Shown here one piece after another: positions 55,418-64,000 of a stretch of 64,000 nt of DNA. Under the pieces are notes generated by a model. It was not told where the DNA came from, did no database searches, and saw only the letters and a program-made list of their open reading frames with translations. The translations under genes and the position numbers were made by a program. Positions within the stretch are counted from its first letter, which is position 1, and every line of letters begins with the position of its first letter. This DNA comes from Micrococcales bacterium 72-143 (GTDB lineage Bacteria; Actinomycetota; Actinomycetes; Actinomycetales; Microbacteriaceae), in assembly GCA_001898835.1 (NCBI GenBank), contig MKVM01000001.1, positions 330,233 to 394,232 on the forward strand. Reading direction: 5' to 3'.

Positions 55418-56894
55418 GGAGCATCGCCTCCAAAGCGAAGATCGAGAACCCGATGAGGTACGGGATCGCGGCCAGGGGGTTGAGTCGCCGCCGCGGCGGG
55501 CGCTGCGGTGCGGCAGGCTCGCTGGGGCTCAGCCCGGTGATCGACGCGACGCCGAGCGGGGTCGCGGCCGCGCGGGCGAGCACGGCGGTGGTCCGGTTCG
55601 GATGCGGGGCAACGGACTCCGACCCGGATGGCGCGGCCACGGGATCCCCGCCCGCGTACGCGCCCGCGCGGGTTCCCCATCCGCTCGCGTGCGCCATGCG
55701 GAAGAAGCCGAGCAGCCGGATCGGCATGAGGAAGAACGTCGACACGATGATGAAGGCCGGGAGCCGCAGGAAGTCGCTCGGCTTCTCCGAGAGGTGCCGG
55801 AGCTGCCGGATGGCCATGCTCAGCACCGAGGAGACCACCATGAGCGCGAGCACGAAGACCACCCCCGACTGGAGGCCGTACTCCTCGAGGAAGCCTGCGT
55901 AGAAGTTGTAGCCCTGACCGGTGAGCGCGCGATACGCCCAGCCGGCGATGACCCCCCACAGCAGGAACGGCAGCAGGATGTCCATGACGAAGAAGATCGC
56001 CAGCACGGGTGCGTGTCCGAGCATCCAGGGCAGCATCCGCAGGGTGTTGTACTGGCTGCCGCGGGCCCAGCGCAGCTGCTGCTTGAAGAGCTTCTTCACC
56101 TGGAGCGGCGCATCCGTGTAGACGAGGCTCGTGTACTGGTAGACGGTGCGGTACCCGGCCTTGAGCGTCAGGTTGGTGAGCGTTCGGTCGTCCGAGACCT
56201 CGAGGAACGCGCCGAGGAAGCGCTGGGTCATGAAGTCGTGCATGACGCGCGTCAGGATCGTCCGCCGGAACGCGATCGTGCGCCCCGGAAGGCAGCCGAC
56301 CTGCCCGAGCACGCTCTGCGCCGGCATCGAGTAAAGCGCCCGAGAGTTCTCGAGCCAGTCGGCCCAGCGGGTGATCCAGCTGCGTGCGGGCTCGAGGATG
56401 CGCTGGCGGGTCGTCACGCCGCCGATGCTGGGATCGGCGAACGGCTTGACGAGCTCGGCGAGGGTTCCCTCCGTCCAGACCGTGTCCGAGTCCACGAGCA
56501 CGGTGATGTCGCCAGTCGAGAGCTCGGTGCCGATCTTCACGGCGTTGCGCTTGCCGGGGATCGGCGTGTGCACCCAGCGCACGAGCGGCGCGAACTCCTC
56601 GCACACCTCCACCAGCCCGGGGTTGGGCGCGCCGTTGATGACGACGATGATCTCGTCGGGATGCTGCTCGGCCATCCGCCCGATGACGTCGCGGAACAGC
56701 TCGAGGGGCTCGTCGACGACGGGTACGACGACGCTCGTGGTGCCCCGGTAGTCGCCCGTGAAGGGGCGGTAGCGGGAGGACAGCACGACCTTGAGCACCC
56801 ACAGCCCCCAGATCAGGGCGGAGTAGACCGCGAACAGGTAGAGCTCCGGGTGGCCCTCCGTCATGTGCCGCAGCTGCAGCAGGAAGATGAACAT
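55410..56894 (-). CDS. Processive family 2 glycosyltransferase (hyaluronan/cellulose-synthase-like)
   Basis: A 494-residue membrane protein. One N-terminal membrane helix (about 18-38) precedes a GT-A domain with VDSDTVW (Asp135, Asp137), the base motif SDDRTLT (Asp235-236) and the processive QxxRW motif QQLRW (272-276). Four further hydrophobic segments and a long C-terminal Pro/Arg tail with a final helix follow. Such enzymes make a beta-linked polymer from a nucleotide sugar while exporting it. The leader RNA can fold over the start region. It is first gene of the operon with GH26 and the UDP-sugar dehydrogenase. Confidence 0.88.
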   Translation of the reverse strand: MFIFLLQLRHMTEGHPELYLFAVYSALIWGLWVLKVVLSSRYRPFTGDYRGTTSVVVPVVDEPLELFRDVIGRMAEQHPDEIIVVINGAPNPGLVEVCEEFAPLVRWVHTPIPGKRNAVKIGTELSTGDITVLVDSDTVWTEGTLAELVKPFADPSIGGVTTRQRILEPARSWITRWADWLENSRALYSMPAQSVLGQVGCLPGRTIAFRRTILTRVMHDFMTQRFLGAFLEVSDDRTLTNLTLKAGYRTVYQYTSLVYTDAPLQVKKLFKQQLRWARGSQYNTLRMLPWMLGHAPVLAIFFVMDILLPFLLWGVIAGWAYRALTGQGYNFYAGFLEEYGLQSGVVFVLALMVVSSVLSMAIRQLRHLSEKPSDFLRLPAFIIVSTFFLMPIRLLGFFRMAHASGWGTRAGAYAGGDPVAAPSGSESVAPHPNRTTAVLARAAATPLGVASITGLSPSEPAAPQRPPRRRLNPLAAIPYLIGFSIFALEAMLLV

Positions 56895-56954
56895 CGCGGA
56901 TCCCCTCTCGTCGTCCGTCCGGCGGGCCCACGGGGGCCTTTCGGTGGATCCGCG
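56895..56954 (-). promoter_or_regulatory. Stem-loop enclosing the ribosome site of the glycosyltransferase gene
   Basis: CGCGGATCC (56895-56903) and GGATCCGCG (56946-56954) are perfect 9-bp arms. The inner arm lies directly before ATG 56894 and next to GAGAGGGG, so folding would hold the translation start region. The 42-nt loop is GC-rich with a GGCCCCC/GGGCC inner pairing. Confidence 0.5.
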
Positions 56955-57312
56955 ACGCTGGGGACCATGTCCTGTCAGTTCGTGGCTCGATTCTGCGCAC
57001 GATCTGTCTACCCCCGCAAGAGGGCGCCTCGGGATGCACCGCGTGGAGCTCTCATAGACGACGTCGGCTCAGCTGGACGTGTCGGCCGAATGGCCGACAG
57101 CGCGCGCGAGCGAGTCCTCCGCCCTCGGCGGACTCGGAGCTCCGCGGAGAAATCCCCGGTCGCGAGGCTTCTCCGCCACCGGCCGACGCGACCGCGGCTC
57201 GGTTCATGCGGGAGCGGACGGCGTCCCGTCTCCCGGCACGCGTTCCGCGATCGGGGTACAGGCGATCGGGGCGCGATCTCTCATCTTCGGATTCGCGCGC
57301 CTCGGCGTGTCG
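56955..57312. other. Non-coding gap between glnE and the polysaccharide operon
   Basis: About 360 bp with no supportable gene. It holds three hairpins: GTCGGCC-gaat-GGCCGAC (57081-57098), TCCGCC-ctc-GGCGGA (57118-57132) and CTCCGCGGAG (57140-57149). The first may terminate glnE transcripts; the rest should contain the operon promoter, of which I see no clear elements. Confidence 0.5.
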
Positions 57313-60213
57313 TCAGAGCCGCGCGCCGTAGAAGAGCCGCTCGAAGACCTGACGGGCGATGCGCGTCGTGCGCAGATAGTCCTCGTCGAGACGGGTCGCG
57401 GAGTGCGGCGGGTACTCCATGAGCCGCGCGACGCCCTCCAGTGCGCGTCGGTCCGCGGGGAGCACGTCGGCCGTCTTGGCCGTCCACAGGGTCATCGCCG
57501 AGCGAGCGCGCGACGCGATGAGCCAGGCGGCGCGCAGGCGGTCGGCGTCCGGCTCCGCGACGAGACCCGCAGCCACCGCGGCGTCGAGCGCGTGGAGAGT
57601 GGAGGGCGTTCGCAACTCCGGCACCGCGTGGGCGTGCTCCAGCTGCAGCAACTGCACGAGCCACTCCACATCCGACAGCGAGCCGCGCCCCAGCTTGAGG
57701 TGGCGTGCGGGATCGGCACCCTGCGGCAGCCGCTCGGCCTCCACGCGTGCCTTGATGCGCTTGACCTCGCGGATGGCGTCGGCCGTGATGGCGGGCGGGT
57801 ACCGCACCTCGTCGGCCATGCTCGCGAAGTCGGCGAGCAGTGCTGCATCGCCGACGACGCCCCGCGCGCGAAGCAGCGCCTGGGCCTCCCAGGTGAGCGA
57901 CCAGCGCTCGTAGTAGGCGCGGTAGCTGTCCAGCGAGCGGACGATCGCGCCGTTCTTGCCCTCCGGCCGCAGCCCGAGGTCGAGGTCGAGCGGCAGGCGC
58001 AGGTCCTCGGTGAGCCGCTTGATCTCATGCACGATCTGCTCGGCGCGCTTCTGCGCGACCTCCGGCTCGCACCCGGCGGGCCGGTACACGTACATGATGT
58101 CGGCGTCGCTCCCGAAGCCGAGCTCCGCGCCCCCGTACCTGCCCATCGCAACGATGCCGAACTCGACCTCGTCGCCCCAGCGGTGCGCGAGCCGGAGGGC
58201 GCCCGTGAGGATCGCCGTCGTGACGTCGGACAGGGCCGTGCCGAGCTCCTCGACCCGGATCAGCCCGACGATCGCGGCGAGCGACAGACGCAGCACCTCG
58301 CGCCTCCGCGCGGTGCGCAGCGCCTTCGCCGCCGCGTCGACGTCGGCCGCGTGGCGGGCGATCGTGGCGTCCGTCTCCTCGAGCAGCTCGGCGAGCGGGC
58401 GCGGACGCAGCTCCGCGTCGTTCTCGAGCCACGCGGTCGCCTCCGGGAAGCGCTCGAACAAACCGCCGACGAAGCGCGAGCTCGCGAGCACGTGGGTGAG
58501 CCGTTGCGCCGCACCGGAGGAGTCGCGCAGCATCCGGAGGAACCAGTAGGCCTCGCCGAGATCGTCGGACAGCCTCCGGAACGCCAGCAGGCCGTAGTCG
58601 GGGTCCGCGCCCTCGGCGAACCACTGCAGCATGACGGGCAGCAGCGTGCGCTGGATCGCCGCGCGCCGCGAGACGCCCCCGGTGAGGGCCGCGATGTGGT
58701 GCAGGGCGCCCCGCGGGTCCTGGAAGCCGATGGCCGCGAGGCGCGCCTCGGCCTGCTCGCTCGTGAGCGCGTAGCCGTCCTCCGGGAGGGAGGCGACGGC
58801 CGACAGCAGGGGGCGGTAGAAGAGCCGCTCGTGGAGGCTGCGCACCTCCTGCTGCACCTCGCGCCACGCCGCGATGAGCCCGTCGGCGGTGGTGGCGAGC
58901 CGGGTGCCCCGCGCGAGCGCGCGCTGATCGGATTCCCCGCGCGGCATGAGATGCGTGCGACGGAGGCGCGAGAGCTGCAGCCGATGCTCGACGAGCCGCA
59001 GGAAACGGTAGTCGCGGCCGAACTCGGCCGCCTCGGTCCGGCCGATGTAGCCGCGATCGGCGAGAGCGCCGAGCGCGTCGAGAGTCGCCCGCTGCCGGAT
59101 GTCGGGATCCGCCTGCCCGTGGACGAGCTGCAGCAGCTGGATCGTGAACTCGACGTCACGGAGTCCGCCCGGCCCGAGCTTCAACTGCACGTCGACCTCG
59201 TCACGCGGAATGTGCTGCATGACCCGCTCGCGCATCCGCTGCACCGACTCGACGAAGCCCTCGCGTGAGGACGCCGCCCACACCTTGGGTGCGACCCCCG
59301 CGACGAACCGCTCCCCCAGCTCGAGGTCTCCCGCCATCGCACGCGCCTTGAGGAGCGCCTGGAACTCCCAGCTCTTCGCCCAGCGGTCGTAGTAGGCGAG
59401 GTGCGACTCGAGAGAGCGCACGAGGGCGCCGTCCTTCCCCTCCGGGCGCAGGTTCGCATCCACCTCCCACAGGGGCGGCTCCACGGCGAGCTCGTGGATG
59501 GCGTGCATCGTGTCGATCGCGAGGCGCGTGCCGATCTCGATCGCCCGCGCGTCGGGGATCCCGTCGCCGCCCCCCACGAAGATGACGTCGACGTCGCTCA
59601 CGTAGTTGAGCTCACGGGCCCCCGACTTGCCCATGCCGATGATCGCCAGACGGGTCGCGGCGACCTCCTCCGCGGGGAAGCGCGCGCCCGCCCGTGCGAC
59701 GACGAGCGCCGCGTCGAGCGCCGCCGCCGCCAGGTCGGCGAGTGCCGCAGCCACCCGCGGCACCACCTCGATCGGCTCGGGCTGGTCGAGGTCCCACGCC
59801 GCCAGGCGGGTGAGCTCGCGCCGGTACGCCACCCGCAGCGCATTGCGGGCGTCCTCGCCGCCGACGCCCTCGACCGCGGCGACGAGCGCCGCACGATAGT
59901 GCACGACCGTCGGCGGCTCCGCGAGCGGCTCGGCGAGCACCGCGAGCTCCTCGGGGTGACGCACGAGGAACGCGGCGAGCCCCTCGGACGCGCCGAGCAC
60001 CTCGATCAGCCGGCGGGCCGCATCCTCGTCGACGAGCGAACGATCGACGCGGCGCGCGTCCTTCTCCCGCAACGCGAGGAGATGGCGAAGCGCCTGGTCC
60101 GGGTCGGCGGCGAACGAGAACAGCGGGACCACCGCGTCCGGCACGCCCGAGAGGACCGCTGCGGTTCCCCCCAGGTCGGCGAAACCGAGCCGCGCGAGCT
60201 CGGTGAGGGTCAC
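57313..60213 (-). CDS. glnE: Bifunctional glutamine synthetase adenylyltransferase/deadenylyltransferase
   Basis: A 966-residue protein with two nucleotidyltransferase domains: GMGKSGARELNYVSDVDVIFV in the N-terminal half (deadenylylation) and AMGRYGGAELGFGSDADIMYV in the C-terminal half (adenylylation), each followed by its helical domain. It attaches AMP to the Tyr of GlnA and removes it according to nitrogen status. GTG 60213 with GAGGAG before it is the chosen start, 11 bp after the glnA2 stop, so the two are one operon. Confidence 0.95.
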   Translation of the reverse strand: MTLTELARLGFADLGGTAAVLSGVPDAVVPLFSFAADPDQALRHLLALREKDARRVDRSLVDEDAARRLIEVLGASEGLAAFLVRHPEELAVLAEPLAEPPTVVHYRAALVAAVEGVGGEDARNALRVAYRRELTRLAAWDLDQPEPIEVVPRVAAALADLAAAALDAALVVARAGARFPAEEVAATRLAIIGMGKSGARELNYVSDVDVIFVGGGDGIPDARAIEIGTRLAIDTMHAIHELAVEPPLWEVDANLRPEGKDGALVRSLESHLAYYDRWAKSWEFQALLKARAMAGDLELGERFVAGVAPKVWAASSREGFVESVQRMRERVMQHIPRDEVDVQLKLGPGGLRDVEFTIQLLQLVHGQADPDIRQRATLDALGALADRGYIGRTEAAEFGRDYRFLRLVEHRLQLSRLRRTHLMPRGESDQRALARGTRLATTADGLIAAWREVQQEVRSLHERLFYRPLLSAVASLPEDGYALTSEQAEARLAAIGFQDPRGALHHIAALTGGVSRRAAIQRTLLPVMLQWFAEGADPDYGLLAFRRLSDDLGEAYWFLRMLRDSSGAAQRLTHVLASSRFVGGLFERFPEATAWLENDAELRPRPLAELLEETDATIARHAADVDAAAKALRTARRREVLRLSLAAIVGLIRVEELGTALSDVTTAILTGALRLAHRWGDEVEFGIVAMGRYGGAELGFGSDADIMYVYRPAGCEPEVAQKRAEQIVHEIKRLTEDLRLPLDLDLGLRPEGKNGAIVRSLDSYRAYYERWSLTWEAQALLRARGVVGDAALLADFASMADEVRYPPAITADAIREVKRIKARVEAERLPQGADPARHLKLGRGSLSDVEWLVQLLQLEHAHAVPELRTPSTLHALDAAVAAGLVAEPDADRLRAAWLIASRARSAMTLWTAKTADVLPADRRALEGVARLMEYPPHSATRLDEDYLRTTRIARQVFERLFYGARL

Positions 60214-60224
60214 CGCACTCCTCG

Positions 60225-61562
60225 TCAGAGCGCCTCCAGGTTCGCTTCCAACTCGAACGGCGTCACCTGGGCGCGGTAGCCCGCCCACTCGCGTCGCTTG
60301 TTGAGCAGCACGTAGTTGAACACCTGCTCGCCGAGGGTCTCGGCGACGAGCTCCGACTCCTCCATGATGAGCAGCGCGCGGTCGAGGCTCGAGGGGAGCG
60401 CCTGGTACCCGAGGGCGCGGCGTTCCGCGCTCGACATGTTGAAGACGTCGGAGTCCGCCTCGGGCGGCAGCTCGTAGCCCTCCTCGATGCCCTTGAGACC
60501 GGCGGCCAGCATGAGCGAGAACGCGAGGTAGGGGTTGGCGGCCGAGTCGATGCCGCGGTACTCGACGCGTGCGCTCTGCCCCTTGCCGGGCTTGTAGAGC
60601 GGCACGCGCACGAGCGCCGACCGGTTGTTGTGCCCCCAGGTGACGTAGCTGGGCGCCTCGTCGCCGCCCCAGAGCCGCTTGTAGGAGTTCACGAACTGGT
60701 TGGTGACGGCCGTGATCTCGGGGGCGTGGGTCAGGAGCCCCGCGACGAACTGGCGTCCGATCTGCGACAGCTGGTACTCGCCGCCCGCGTCGAAGAACGC
60801 GTTCGAGTCGCCCTCGAAGAGCGACACGTGCGTGTGCATGCCGGAACCGGGATGCTCGGAGAACGGCTTCGGCATGAACGTCGCGTAGACGCCCTGCTCG
60901 ATCGCCACCTCCTTGATGACGGTGCGGAAGGTCATGATGTTGTCGGCCGTCGTGAGGGCGTCGGCGTAGCGGAGGTCGATCTCGTTCTGGCCGGGACCCG
61001 CCTCGTGGTGGCTGAACTCGACCGAGATGCCGAGGTCCTCGAGCATCCGCACGCTGCGGCGCCGGAAGTCGTGCGCCGTACCGCCCGGCACGTTGTCGAA
61101 GTAGCCGGCGGAGTCGACGGGCACCGGGCGCCCGTTCTTCAGCCTGCTCGACTTCAGCAGGTAGAACTCGATCTCGGGGTGCGTGTAGAAGGTGAACCCG
61201 CGGTCGGCCGCGGCGGCGAGAGCTCGCTTGAGCACGTTGCGCGGGTCGGCGACCGCGGGCTGGCCGTCGGGCGTCGTGATGTCGCAGAACATGCGGGCCG
61301 TGGGGTCGACCTCGCCGCGCCACGGCAGGATCTGGAAGGTCGTGGGGTCGGGATGCGCGAGCACGTCCGCCTCGAAGGCGCGCGTGAGCCCCTCGATCGC
61401 GGAGCCGTCGATGCCGACGCCCTCCGTGAACGCACCCTCCACCTCGGCGGGAGCCAGCGCGACCGACTTGAGCGTGCCCACGACATCGGTGAACCACAGG
61501 CGCACGAACTTCACACCGCGCTCCTCGATCGTGCGCAGAACGAAGTCTCGCTGCTTGTCCAT
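60225..61562 (-). CDS. glnA2: Glutamine synthetase GlnA2-type
   Basis: A 445-residue GS of the short class found beside glnE in actinobacteria. It has GVGIDGSAIEGL, the THPEIEFYLL metal site, SHHEAGPGQNEIDLRY, PKPFSEHPGSGMHTHVSLF and the C-terminal HVTPFEL-like AQVTPFELEANLEAL. A Tyr-Glu-Leu-Pro-Pro-Glu occurs here too, but the surrounding region differs from GlnA, so adenylylation cannot be judged. ATG 61562 has AGGAAGGG before it. A TAGCCT box lies at about 61599-61604. Confidence 0.93.
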   Translation of the reverse strand: MDKQRDFVLRTIEERGVKFVRLWFTDVVGTLKSVALAPAEVEGAFTEGVGIDGSAIEGLTRAFEADVLAHPDPTTFQILPWRGEVDPTARMFCDITTPDGQPAVADPRNVLKRALAAAADRGFTFYTHPEIEFYLLKSSRLKNGRPVPVDSAGYFDNVPGGTAHDFRRRSVRMLEDLGISVEFSHHEAGPGQNEIDLRYADALTTADNIMTFRTVIKEVAIEQGVYATFMPKPFSEHPGSGMHTHVSLFEGDSNAFFDAGGEYQLSQIGRQFVAGLLTHAPEITAVTNQFVNSYKRLWGGDEAPSYVTWGHNNRSALVRVPLYKPGKGQSARVEYRGIDSAANPYLAFSLMLAAGLKGIEEGYELPPEADSDVFNMSSAERRALGYQALPSSLDRALLIMEESELVAETLGEQVFNYVLLNKRREWAGYRAQVTPFELEANLEAL

Positions 61563-61680
61563 CCGCGTCCCTTCCTCGGCGCACCGCGCGCACCTCCTAG
61601 GCTATCGCCCCACCCCGTCCGCGACGGGCACGCGCGCCAACCGGACGGCCGCTCGGCGAGCTCGGATGCGGAGGCACGCG

Positions 61681-61699
61681 CCGAGCGCGGCGCGCTCGG
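61681..61699. promoter_or_regulatory. 19-bp inverted repeat at the gdhA promoter
   Basis: CCGAGCGCG-g-CGCGCTCGG, arms perfect over 9 bp, ending one base before the putative -10. Binding here would block the -35 region, so it is a candidate operator. Confidence 0.45.
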
Positions 61700-61700
61700 A

Positions 61701-61706
61701 TACGAT
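61701..61706 (+). promoter_or_regulatory. Putative -10 of gdhA
   Basis: TACGAT, 181 nt before GTG 61888. The -35 region is occupied by the inverted repeat and has no good match. Confidence 0.35.
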
Positions 61707-61728
61707 GCGGGGGCGGCTGAGTTCGTGA

Positions 61729-63231
<1,503 letters not shown>

Positions 63232-63232
63232 G

Positions 63233-63919
63233 ATGCCGCGCGTCCCGCTGCTGCTGGGGGCGTTCGCGCCCTTCCTCGCGGTCTCGGGATTCCACCTCGC
63301 GGTGAAGCTCGCGGGGCTCGTCGAGCTCGACCGCGCCACGAAGGGACTCACGATCCCCGCGCTGCTGCTCGGCGTCGTCGTGGTGCTCGCGGTGGGGCGG
63401 TCGACCGTCCGCCCCGCCGTGCTGGCGCTCCTCGTGACGGCGCTCGCGCTGTCCTGGCTCGGCGACATGACCCTCGCGTTCTTCGAGGTCGGCCTGGCGT
63501 TCTTCCTCGCCGCGCACCTGGCCTACGTCGCGATGTTCCACGTCGCGTTCCGCCGCAGGCCGTCGTGGTGGGCGATCGGGCTCGTGCCGTGGTTCGCGGG
63601 GCTGCTGCTCGCGCTCTGGCCGTACCTCGGCGAGCGTGTGGTCATCGTGGCCGCCTACGGGGTCGTGCTCGCCTACATGGCGGCATCCGCCACGCGTGGG
63701 AACTCGCTCACCACGATCGGCGGGGCGCTGTTCGTCGCGAGCGACTCGCTGCTCGCGTTCCGGCTGTTCACCCCGCTCTTCCAGACGCCGCCCGAGGACA
63801 CGCTCATCATGGGCCTGTATCTGGCGGCGCAGCTCTGCATCGCCCTCGGGGTGCTGCGCACGGCCGTGCCGCGGGCCCCGCGCGCCCCGCATCCGAGCGA
63901 GACGCCTTCAGCCGCCTAG
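63233..63919 (+). CDS. Lysoplasmalogenase-like YhhN family membrane protein
   Basis: A 228-residue protein with about seven or eight hydrophobic segments. YhhN/TMEM86 features are KGLTIPALLL near residues 37-46, ALSWLGDMTLAF, GLAFFLAAHLAYVAMF and ASDSLLAFRLF. Family members hydrolyse the vinyl-ether of lysoplasmalogen in animals; the bacterial substrate is uncertain. The start is ATG 63233, 1 bp after gdhA. Its TAG stop doubles as part of the panB -10. Confidence 0.84.
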   Translation: MPRVPLLLGAFAPFLAVSGFHLAVKLAGLVELDRATKGLTIPALLLGVVVVLAVGRSTVRPAVLALLVTALALSWLGDMTLAFFEVGLAFFLAAHLAYVAMFHVAFRRRPSWWAIGLVPWFAGLLLALWPYLGERVVIVAAYGVVLAYMAASATRGNSLTTIGGALFVASDSLLAFRLFTPLFQTPPEDTLIMGLYLAAQLCIALGVLRTAVPRAPRAPHPSETPSAA

Positions 63920-63922
63920 ACT
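63917..63922 (+). promoter_or_regulatory. Putative -10 of panB (leaderless)
   Basis: TAGACT, 6 nt before ATG 63929, beginning with the stop codon of the upstream gene. Confidence 0.45.
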
Positions 63923-63928
63923 GGCGTG

Positions 63929-64000
63929 ATGGCAGACGAGGTCGTCAAGAAGGTACGCACCCGGCATTTCCAGAACGCCAAGGCCAACGGCATCAAGATC
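63929..64000 (+). CDS. panB: 3-methyl-2-oxobutanoate hydroxymethyltransferase, N-terminal fragment
   Basis: Only 24 codons are inside the window: MADEVVKKVRTRHFQNAKAN then GIKI. The VRTRHFQNAKANG segment is the normal N-terminal start of PanB, which makes ketopantoate for pantothenate synthesis. The short length limits confidence. The leaderless -10 supports the ATG. Confidence 0.6.
   Translation, partial: MADEVVKKVRTRHFQNAKANGIKI

Overview
The window is chromosomal DNA of a high-GC actinobacterium, most likely a member of the Microbacteriaceae. The GC content is near 70 percent with strong third-position G/C bias. The window holds actinobacterial signature families: DUF3000 next to RNase D, dut-DUF3710-DUF3159, DUF3093, DUF4193, SepH, DUF4191, the glnA2-glnE pair and a SigA with a long Lys/Ala plus acidic N-terminus. 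The family placement is inference from gene content and style. No rRNA, tRNA or CRISPR array was seen.

Layout. 1-9.7 kb: zapE (cut by the window edge), the sulfur-transfer genes sseA-sufE, a RibD-type reductase, an alpha/beta hydrolase, DUF3000-rnd, and a thiolase plus multifunctional beta-oxidation protein. 9.7-14.5 kb: a small ORF behind a large nested inverted repeat, a giant LuxR-type ATPase regulator, and a convergent DHA2 efflux pump. 14.5-23.3 kb: dxs, aconitase with two candidate operators, dut-DUF3710-DUF3159, DUF3093, DUF4193 and sepH. 23.3-30.3 kb: an alkaline-phosphatase-fold enzyme divergent from parC by 12 bp, parE, and a membrane-anchored CAP protein. 30.4-37.8 kb: a zinc-ribbon peptide with an ATP-grasp protein, then (minus strand) sigA-murT-gatD, an MFS transporter and a PAC2 protein. 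37.8-46.3 kb: pepA, lpdA, sucB, a membrane pseudokinase, lipB-lipA and DUF4191, so lipoate synthesis sits beside lipoate-using enzymes. 46.3-49.4 kb: a secreted protein with a sortase-like domain, an RDD protein, and glnA under a textbook GlnR box.

49.35-52.47 kb is a compact integrated island. It is bounded by a 22-bp imperfect direct repeat (20 of 22 identical) of the glnA 3' end. It carries a decayed tyrosine-recombinase tail next to the left repeat and an intact two-gene operon: a coiled-coil protein plus a DUF4041/T5orf172 (GIY-YIG) protein, a combination that suggests phage defence. The probable native glnA terminator lies beyond the right repeat, so the island has separated it from glnA.

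52.5-57 kb holds a minus-strand exopolysaccharide operon: membrane glycosyltransferase, anchored GH26 hydrolase and UDP-sugar dehydrogenase. 57.3-63.2 kb is a nitrogen-assimilation block (glnE, glnA2, gdhA), followed by a lysoplasmalogenase-like protein and the start of panB.

The two most interesting signals are these. (1) The GatD partner of MurT has lost the Cys and His of its glutaminase site, the glycine-rich loops around them and the glutamine-binding segment, although the rest of the fold and MurT itself look intact. In a family known for B-type peptidoglycan, where the alpha-carboxyl of D-Glu carries an amino acid rather than an amide, this suggests a repurposed ligase. (2) The glnA-targeted island with its two-gene candidate defence system. 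Many genes also show a TAnnnT box 5-7 nt before the start codon, which points to widespread leaderless transcription and helped to set several starts.
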